A stretch of DNA of 64,000 nt from Membranipora membranacea (taxonomy: Eukaryota; Bryozoa; Gymnolaemata; Cheilostomatida; Membraniporidae): NCBI GenBank assembly GCA_914767715.1, contig OU612070.1:9007501-9071500 (forward strand). The letters run 5' to 3'. Each line of letters starts with the position of its first letter. Position 1 is the first letter of the stretch. Below are positions 48,511 to 59,540 of this stretch, one piece after another. The translations under genes and the position numbers were made by a program. The notes beneath the pieces are model-generated. The model saw nothing but the letters and a program-made list of their open reading frames with translations, was not told the DNA's origin and ran no database searches.

Positions 48511-51500
48511 ATGGAGGTGGCAGAGATCCTGTCTATGAAGTACCCGTTTGGGAGAGAACATGAAGCTTCCATTCAGCTATTGTTTAGGTCATTTTGTAAT
48601 AACTTATTTATTGGGCAGTTTGAGTGTGCCAGAGCTAGTATCAAGGAATTACACTCACAGTCTTCTTTTCTGAGACACCCTGTCAAAGAGATCCTCAAAA
48701 GAGCCCTAGATGCATGGTGTAAAAGGCAAGTTAAACTAAACTGTAACCTTAAGTTGTGACAATGAAGTTTTTATTAACAGTTTATTATAGGCTGGAGAAG
48801 TAAGGAACTTTTACTTTGAAGTACTAGGAAGTGAACAAGAGAGATCTGAGTTTAAAGCCTGTACATTACCCGTCCCCTGATGTATCATGGTATCATTTGA
48901 TCATACTCCACTCCTTGGGGATTTCTCATATGACAGAATTTATATGCCTGCTATTAAAACCACTGTTAATGGACATGCTTCTAGTTACTGTGGGTTGAGG
49001 TATGTGTTCTTCTCAGTCTCACTCAAGTTAATGTGATTGATGTTATAACATGTTGTAGTGACAGCGTATTACATCCTCTGACTTGGACCTGCTTTGTGGA
49101 ATATAAAGAGATTGAAGATAGCACTTCACAGGTAGGCTCAATACTTTTCACTTCCCCTTTTCCAAATAGATGGATATAATAGTATATTTATGTCAGGTTG
49201 CGTGGGCTGCACTAAAACATAATACTCATACAATCACTTGATAGCAACTTGATGCAAATATCCATGTGCATAATAAGAATAATAGCATAGTTTGCACCAT
49301 ACCATATGTCTAGACTTAGCTTATATACCTCGAAGATGTCCACTGGCTCATACAGTTGATGTCTGTGGATTAAATCATCATAAATATGGTACTCATCTTA
49401 TCTATTTACGAAATTCTTTGGGTTGAATTTTGATCATTTTAAAACCAAAATTGTCATTGTCTTCTCAGCTGTGCAGAAATAATCAGGGGGTCTTTCAATT
49501 AGAAACAGCCAAAATTGCATCGCTCTGTCATTGATGGAACTATAAACATTATGAGTAAGCGATTTGGGAACAAATTTGTCTAATTGAAAGACTTAGTGAG
49601 TGATAATTTTGAGCGATGTTAAGCATCGCTCTTTCTAATTGAAAGACCCCCTGATTGGTTGGTTGGTTTATTTTGTCACAAACATTAGGTATGCTGCGAG
49701 ATTGAGTGTTTATACTGTTACATGAGTAGGGAATACCAAAAAGAAACATAAACAAAATGAGTAAAGTAAAGTCTGACTTCTAGTGGATTAAAAAATATCT
49801 TGCAATATCAAAATCAAGTGTCTGAGGAATGAGTCTTTACCCCAGGCAGTTCTGTATTTAAGGCTGCGATATCTGCCTGAGGGGAGTTTCTCAAGAAAAT
49901 TGTTTAAAAAATGTTCGTCATCATGTATTATCTGCAGGGCCAGGTTCTTTGTACGTTTTGATATGACTGAATCTAGGTCCCCAATATCAAGACCTAGTCT
50001 GTCGCCTTGCTTAAAAAACTTTCTCAGAGCTTTCTTGTCTCGTGAATAAATACTAGTGAACAAAATAGGTAGGCAGTAGGTTAGAATGGATACAATAAAA
50101 CTTTTAAATAACATGCAGGCTAAAGGCTTTGTACTCTGATAATTAAAGGTTCTGATGACAAACATTCTCTGATTTGCTTTGGATACAACATTATTGACAT
50201 GATCTTCGAAACGTAATTTGTTATCAAAGAGAACTCCCAAATATTTAACATTGTCACAAAAATCTATTTTTACACCATTTAATTCGAGAGTAAGACTGTC
50301 AGGTTTATCTCTCTTTGTTGAGAAAAGCATCTCTTGGGTTTTAGAAGGATTAAGGAATAAGTCGAGTTCTTTGCATAGACCAGAGATTCTATTGATCTCA
50401 TTAAAATAATTAGACAAGTCATTATTATCAGAGATGCAACCAACAATACAAGTGTCATCAGCATATTTTAAAATAGTTATATTGCTCTGTTCTGACCTAA
50501 TCCTATTTGTATACACTGAGAATAATAGAGGACTGAGGACAGAACTCTGGGGTGTTCCTGTGTTGGTGGTGATTGATGTTGAGAGAATATTGTTTACTAT
50601 TGTTCTTTGTGTTCTGCCTGTCAGGAAACTGCCTGAATAGTATATGTTAATGGTTTGTGAGTGGCAGTTGGTATGCAGCGCTTATTATGAAAGTGACCAC
50701 TCCTTACACTTTCATGCTTTATTTGGTTACAGCAAGTATCAAAGGTTGCACTCTTTGACAGTGCACAGGCAGAACTATGTTTATAGGACATATCCTTTAC
50801 AGTGCCGGTCAATAATGCATGTACTGTTCTGACCAATCTGTATGCCACCATGTCCAGCCCTGGCCCATCCTTGGATTAAGCAACCCTGTGGAGGCTTAGG
50901 CGGCCTTTTGAAGGGTTAGGCGACCTTGTAGAGGGTTAAGCCAAAACGTCGGTATAATTAATAATAATGTACTCCGCTAAATAATTGCATTGTTACTGAT
51001 TTCAGGGGAACAGAGTAAAGACAGAACTTGAGTTCCGGTATCTTCTAGCTCAGCTATGCACTGACTGTGACCCTACTCACTTACAGGTTTGTCATACTCA
51101 TAGACGGGGACTTTGTCCGATATGGCGGAATGCATATTTTTTTCCCGGGAATAACCTTGTGCATGGATTGTTTGGTGAAATTGGATAGTTACAGCAACCT
51201 TTGATAACCTTGCACTGACATAAGCATAGGCATTTGTGCTCATGTAGTAAATACAAAACTTACACAAGCGACACTTTCATCTCAATGATTGTTGGTACCA
51301 GCAAATGTCACGAAACAATAAATGTTGAGTATGAGTATAAGTTACGTCCTCTATATTCAAAGCTCTTATTGTAGAGTTAAAAACAAAGCTTGTTTCATAG
51401 ATGTATTTCTCTCAAATATAGGATGAGTTGGTTTGCAGCGTTGCAGGGATTATATCATTTCTCGCTTATAACCTGTAGCTTTACTTTACAGGAGTTGTAC

Positions 51501-54500
51501 AGTCTACACAATGGAGACAGTACAGATGGTATCTCCACAGGTTGTGAAAAGTATCTTATACACCTTCTGGTGGCTGAACCTGCCTTGTCTGTTGAGCTAT
51601 TCAAATTTCTCCCTTGCTCAGATATAATATACCAATGTAACAACATTATGATAGACGCCTTGCAGCTGAGTTTTGATAACAAAGTAAGTACGACCAGAGA
51701 CTATAGATATTATCTATAGTCTCTGGTACCGCAGCATTTGCTACTATATTTCACCATAATCTACTCAGTATTTGTTAGGGTTCATAAACACTAGTATGTG
51801 ATTATTGTGTTTTGATGGCTGATTTAATTAAAGCGGAAATTTTACTCACTTCTATTTGAACAATAGCTTTGTTTCAAAGCAAAAAATATACTAGAGTATG
51901 ACTTATGTGGCAGATGTTACTGAGGGCCTGATGATTATGTCTCAGAGTGAAGCTAAAAGCAGTGCATCTCATACCTATGTTTCTTTTGCGATTATGAGAT
52001 GATACTTTTTTGTCTCACCATAAAGCCACTTGTACTAGCTCTGGTTTTTCAACATGACACAATAACGTCAACGCAAGTATCAACTCTGGAGATATCAAGT
52101 CATATTTAGTGCATAAACGTCATGCATTCTCCAGTGGGACTTGTCTTATTAATACAACTCATACATGAGAAGACACATAGTTGGCTGAGACTGGACAGAA
52201 CAGTTCACCAAAATACATACCCAATTGAAAAAAATGATTTTGGTTATTAATAATTTGGTATTAATTATGTTCCAGAATAAGAAGTCACTGTGTTGTCTTC
52301 TCTCTCTGGTTAATATTGATCTGCACACAGATGGAACTAAGGATAGAGTGGAGATACTACTCAAAGCTGTCATCAAGTCCTGCAAAGGTTAGATCAGATT
52401 ATATTTTTTGTAAAACTCATAATGATTGAGATACATAATGTATCCCAATCATTATATAGTTTGATACCTGTTCATCTTCCTGTGAATGAACCAAAGTACT
52501 AGGATGACCTGTAATTGCCTGGTGTACTATCATAGTACAGTTATGGATCGTTTCGATCATTTTATGACGAGCAGTGATGTGAGAAAGTGAGTCTAGGCCC
52601 TTTTTATAAACACTATATTTTATAAATATGACAAGAATCCCTGGGCAAAAATGTGGTTGAGAGTGGAACCTGAATATAATCATAAATACGGTCAAAAATC
52701 TCATGGCCTCTGCTTAGTGTTCATGGTATTATGTTTCAGCTTTTCATGTTCCACAAACTAACCCTTGTCATCTTTCTCAACATCTGCTCAGGAATCATTG
52801 TGCTTATCCCGTTTTCATGTTTGTGATGGCAAGAATCGATTATGACAATGATACTTTTTCTCTATGTCTTAGATTATAAATGTGAGAAATATCTATGGCT
52901 CGACGTCTGTGGTTTGCATAGCATTAGCAAGACTGACATCACGCTTGAGTTCTGTAATGGTCATACAATCTTATTCAGGTTCTCACTGGATATCTGTTGA
53001 TGAGATAAACAGAGCTGTATCATGTTGTGAAGATACAGAACTATACACTCTGACACAGTCCGTTATAAGTAGTAATGATGCTGAAGATACTCAGTCTGCA
53101 CTGTATGATAAATGGATGAGGATAGCCTTAAATACTGTTTCAAATCAAAGTCATTTCTTTGATGTGATAATGGTAAGACAGGGTTAATGACATGTACAAA
53201 TAAGATCCCTAAAATTGTAGACAGGAGCCTCACTTCAATACCTGACAGTTAGCTTAGTTCTATGACGAGCTGTCTATAGTTTGCATCTGATGGAAGTAAC
53301 ATCTCTGAATGGGTTTCCTGATTAAACTTCACCTTGCCTCGCCTTGATGATAAAATGTGCTGCTCTTTCAACCAAGCTTTCATTCTGTGATACAAAGGCT
53401 GATCAAAATTTTCATTGCTTTTTCTTGGCACTATTTAAAAAACTTAGTAGAGTTGCAGAGTATATCTGCTTCATAGCGCATCTGTCAAAGTAGCAGACAA
53501 CCATAAAAGTTATATTTTGATATTCGATGCGTAATGATTTACTCTTTCTAAACTTGCATGTTAGAAACAAATATTAAATTAGAAAATTTAAACTATTTTA
53601 ATAGCAAACTCTCTTCCACCATTTTGTTTCAGTATCAGGCATACCCAATATGATTGGCCAAGTGTTAATACTCTCAAAATAAATGTATTGCTGGAAAATT
53701 TTGATGTAGAAAATTATTTGTTTCTGGAATTAAAGCAGCTATCTTTCGTTTGTTTTAATCTAATACATAAACAGGCATGTCAATTGAAAAATCATCTACA
53801 AAAACAATGTTTTTGCCTGCAATAAAAAGAAATTACGCTTTTCTATGAGATTATAAACAAAACATAGCTTCCCAATTTAATTCAGTTTTTTTTAAGCCAT
53901 AGGGGTTTAGGGGCTGCTGACTGCCCTGCGGTGCAGAACTGGAGCTTATACCTAGGATTTTCATTGTTGAGTATGCTGCCTATCTGTGAAAGTAAATTGC
54001 AAGTGGATTCATAACTAGTGGTGCCAGGGTTGTATGCCACTTTAAAGGGCAACCAAGGTTTCGCAGCAATGCATTAATTGGTAGGAAATAATGTGCTGGG
54101 CAGCATCAGCTTTGTGCATTACGCGATGCAAAACTCAAAGTAGTTGCTGACTCTAAGCTGGGTAACACTTCAGTTTAGGGGAGGTTCCAAGACTTTGCTG
54201 TAATAATTATAGAGCACAGGCTAAATAATAACAGGAACAGGAAACTGCTATGTGATATTCTCTTTTAGCTGAGTTTGAGTGCCTGATGGAAGAAATGTTT
54301 CACAGGAATTCTGGCTGAATAATCATCCGAATTATATTTTGTCTTTTTCCCCATGCAGAAGGTGCAATCTGCTATTAATCAATGGCCATCAATGAGAAGT
54401 TGTTTGAAACCTTGGTTGCCCTTTAAACGCCCTCCGGTATACTCTGAAACTCTACCTAAGTTTTAAATTATGTCAAGAACATTGTAATGGTAGTTGTAAA

Positions 54501-57500
54501 GCAATTACACTGATAATATCAAACTGTGTTTTCTCTAAACGATGCCAACTCAGCAAAGCTGACCTTGATTTCAATCTCAATGTCCGACAAGATTGTTGGT
54601 GAATTGCAGTCATAAAAACTCCTACTTTTGCAGTCTCAGGCGAATTTGTTGATGAAGTCAACTGAATACGAAGACCTGGTGGGTCTGTTAGACACTGAAG
54701 GATGGAGACCTCTTCTGCCTGCCATATTCCACTTAGCATGGCGACAATGTTACAGTACGGAGCAGAGTCACAAACTTATCACTGCCTTCTCTAAACTTAG
54801 TGACACCAAACTAAAGACATTACTAGATCAACATCAGAGGATCGATGTTATTGAGCAAAGCCTTAATCTTTCCAGGTACATTTGGATCATCACCATACAC
54901 AATATGTGAAGCTGATATGGGACTTGCTCATTTACGGTGCTTTGAAGATCTTATGAATGGTGGTAATAATTACTTTCATTGCCTATATGGTTTCTAAATC
55001 ATTTAAAAGGACTCTCAAAAAATCTTATCCCGATTTCTAATTACAGTTCAACAAGTGTTTTCTTATGAACGCACAGTGATCCTCCTAGGTTAAGTGGGGC
55101 AGGATGGAGCCACCTTTTGACAACAGATAAAATCTCTTTGCCGTCACAAAATATATAAATTGTGAAGTATTATGCAACCCTTTGATTTCTGCTTTGTAGC
55201 GACGAGGGTAAAAGAGCAGATATTTCCTCGGGTATGCTATCAGTAGGATTCTCACACAGTGTACTACATGCCCTGCTCATGTGCTTAGATGACCTACACC
55301 TCTGGAGCTATCAGAAAATGATGCAAACTCTCTCCGCTAAAAGTGCTTATGGTATGTGAAGATGTGTTCGGCTGAGTGACATTGGTAGCACAGATGTATT
55401 GGTACTCAATAGCCTTGTCACAAAGCCTACTGGGCTATCTTATTTTTGCTAGAAAAAAACAAAAGACCACAAGGTTTAGTGTACTGGGGTTTGATAGTCA
55501 GTCTATTGGTCAAGTAATATTACTATTTGCCTTCCTGTTTGCAGAGATGTTGGGTTTGTATATAATCTTTTGGCTAATCTGCTAATAATTGAGTATCTAT
55601 TGTTATCTCAATTAATCCTCCAAGTGTCTGAGTAATGTCAAGATGGCTACAAGTAATCCATAACCTTATCACTGCAAATCCCAGGGAGTTTTACAAAGAG
55701 TTTGTTGCGTTCTAATATAACAATCCGCATCAACCTACAAACAGCCTCTGTGCTTCAAAAAGACCGTCGTGCTTACTCTCATTTGCGTTAAGAAAGATCG
55801 ATTCGACTGCAATTACTGAATTTCTGACATCCTAGCATCTTAGATCATATTACTGTCATGAGCTGGGCTGAGAAATAATTGTCAGTATCTGAAGAAATCA
55901 TTATTTTTGTTTGTGTTACAGCATTATTGAGACAATCAGAAAGTGATTTCTCAGACAGCGATTCGCTCTCTATGGAACAGCAACGTGACATCAGCCTTTT
56001 CAGTTCATTCTACATTATCAACTGTGCTTTACAATCTATACAGATAGCTTCTGACGATGCAAGCACCAAGACGCTCTCTACTAGGTGGGAATGGGTAGCA
56101 GCATGACTTGTTAATAATCAGACAACTTCCATGGACCTATTTGTGGATTTGTGTATGTGATGAAGAAACTCTGAATCTAACCTGTCTTGACAAGCTTCCC
56201 CCCCCCCCCCAACCCACCGAACAAAACCTGTCAAGACAGGCTACTCTGAACCCAACTAGAGCTTGAACATACTACATCAAAAGAAAACAACGCTTGCGTT
56301 TGTTTTGCTGCATATTGGGTGTAAGTTTATTTTCCTTCATTTTATCAACAGGTACACTGAATCAGTTTTACCGCTGTTAGAAAAGGTTAAAGTTCATCTA
56401 TCAGAGCTGCGACCTCTGACCCTGAGACTGGAGGTGTTAGAGGATATATTCTCTGCTCTCTTCTCATTGGCCTCTGATTTTGATAACCTGAGCATCAGCG
56501 AGTCAGCTCCAAATTCAGCCGTAAGAATTTATTTCTTTAAATATTGAAGAAGATTGTGTAAAAGGCTTTGACAGTAATAGTTGAGGAATGTACTGTGTTA
56601 TTCGAGAATGTTGCATTCCGTGTTTCCTGACAACAAACCAAAATCTGTATCCTCAACTATCCCGAAATGCCTCACCAGAGTTTTCCCTTTTTTCAGTAAA
56701 ATGTTCAATGAGTAGACAACTTTCTTTGAACAATTGCTTTTGATGATTCTTGCTGCCCATAGAAAAGCGTCGTAACTGCTGAATATTCAATAGCTGTGAA
56801 GGTCATTTAAAGCGAAGCAGCTTTGTAGCAACCAATAGCATTGTATCAACCAATATAGAAGCTGTTGAGGGCCTGCCTTCAGTAATATATCATATTTATA
56901 TGTATGTTGCTGTTGTTATACGTTATCAGTGTTTTGTTGCAGACTATTCCAACTCCTCCTCATGTTAGAGGTGTAAGTGAAGAAGAACATTATTACAGTG
57001 CTAAGGAAGCTCTCAGCCCCCAGAAGCCACTAAAAACTAAACAGGTATTGCTCATTCTTCACCATCACTCTTAAATTGATACGTAAGTTTTGATAAGAAT
57101 TCATACTTGGAGGGGTGATTGATGAATGCAATTGCAGTGTAAGACCTCTATGTCAATTAATTGTACTGGACTTGGGTATTCTGGTGTTGTTTCCTTAAAT
57201 GTGGCTATCAACATGAATTTTGATAGATGATATTTGTCCATCTTTAGACTGAGCAGTCTCCGAGCCTGATAAAACGTGCACTTCTTCGTAAATCAGCACC
57301 TACTGCAAAGACCTCGGAGTTATCAGATCGCTCGAGTGATGAGAATACCATCAGGGAATCCCTGCCAACTGCAGTCGGATTCCTCGCCAACGATTTTCTT
57401 GTCAGAGATTTATTGAGTATTTTGAAGGATGCACTCACCGACCTCAATGCTGCAAATTTCGAGATGGCCAGTAAGCCTGTGAGTACCTAAACCAAGTAGA

Positions 57501-59498
57501 GATGAACTTGCCTCAAATTTGAATTCATTATTGAGGGAAAGATGAGCTATTAGTGTCAACTGGTGGGACTGCACTATACACACTTTTGCTTTTGCTGACA
57601 TCCTATGATTATGCAAGTGGCCTGAATTTGACTAATTCTTGTTCATTGCAATGCATGGAATTTGTGTATGAATGAATATAAACTCAATCCACTGAAAACA
57701 ATTGATTTGAAATGCCATTGTCAAACTTTTGTCATTCCCTTGATTTTATTTTTAATTATAGCATATTTCTGCACATCAGGGAGAACTACTGCAGATGATG
57801 ATGATTGCTTATAAAAATGTATATATACATAGTATATGATGAATGCATCATCAGCATACTTCAAACTTATTCTCTCCGTTTCTGAATGTTAACAGGAAAT
57901 GATTGAGAGTGAGGCTGAGCTGTCACGACTGACACTGACAGCTGTTAATGCCAGTAATTTCCTATCACGAGGATCTCAGCTGCAGCAGCGTGTCAGTGAG
58001 GCAGTGTGGAGATATCAGCTTATACTACAGGACTCTATCATCACAAGGGAGTATGGCTCTACTGTTGTAAGGAGTGTCGGCCACGATCAAAATCTGGACG
58101 ATGAAGGCTTTGGTGATTATCAAGTTCAATTATTTGCAGAATTCTGTGACATCAAGAGTTGTCATTTCAACCTATAATATAAGACCTGAAAAATAAACTA
58201 TTGCAAGTTCAAAACTTAATTCAAAGTTAATCTGAAAATATGATGTTCCGACAAAATCTCTTCCAATTTTCTTTGTTGTTTGTCTTTGCTTGAACGACTT
58301 TTAAGGTTCCCTGATGATCAGAATCAACGAGAAAATAAGAGCATCGAAGCATTGACAACTTTCACTGAGAGTTATCCTCACAATCGCAAAGACCAGTAAA
58401 CTATTATCAAGGAGTTTCTCTGTAACTCCCTGCTATTATAGTTTACTGGTCTTTGCGATTGTGAGGATAACTCTCAATGAAGTGAAGAACTAATCAAGTT
58501 CTTCTATACCAGTTTGCGAATTTTAAAAGCGCGGGTTGTTGATTGTCCACAAGACTTTGTTGGACTTACGTAACAACTTTCACAACAGCTTTATCATTTT
58601 GTATGTAGCGGCCTATGAGAGGAGTCTATACAAATCACAAACTAAGAGGTTTACTGCCTCCGGACAGCAGAGAACTACTGAGTCAAGCTTTGAGTCAGAA
58701 GCAAGCAGCGAGTTTCAAACATACAGCAGCGGAGCAGCCAATTCTGGTCAGGCAGGGGCTGGTAATACATCGAGAAACAAGAGGTATGACAATCACATAG
58801 ACTCATCTATGGTCAACCTTGCCAATGTGCTGGCTCTGATTGACTGGGGAAACCCAACCAATCAGAGCCAACACATTGTCTATGGTCAACTCTTCCTACA
58901 ATGATGAGAACATTTAACTTAATTTTGATAAATACTCAAAGTGGTCTCTTTCTATGATCTGAAGTAAATGAACTTAGCTTACGTCAACCAGCGAGACATA
59001 ATTGAAAATGTATTTTTATCACAAAAACTAGGATAAACCTTCATTTTCTTTGTTATAATAACATATTACTATTATATGAAGAAATCTGTTTAGTGCAAAG
59101 ACCTTGTAAAAGCTAATATCAGTTTATTCAATGTTCTAAATTATGTAGCATTTCTTTCTCATCTTTTTTATTGTGCTAAAATTGACATCAATTTTCATTT
59201 TAACGAAGGGCGGAGTCACATGTCATATCGTACTAGTCTCGTTACTATTGCCCTTATATACTGATTGTACTAGCTGTCAGATTTTCTGTAGCAGGTGCTC
59301 ATATAGTTATTTCATACTCTAGAGTGGACAACGTGTATAAAAATAGCATCTGTTGTTGACCATTGTCCACTCAAGAGTAAACAACAACTCTACGCAGGTG
59401 CTTCTCATTATTACGCTGGGTGCATTAATTTCTCATCATGTAAAATCTGTAGACATGTGGTCAAAGCTAGTGTAAGCGCTTAAACTGTGTCGAGATCA

Positions 59499-59540
<42 letters not shown>

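Noticed and set aside
58609-58783. Alternative frame of ZFYVE26 exon 14 (LLPPDSRELLSQALSQ...)
   Set aside because: It looks protein-like and would follow a phase-0 donor at 58066, but then exon 15 hits a stop. The other frame joins cleanly on both sides (58112 donor, 59866 acceptor).
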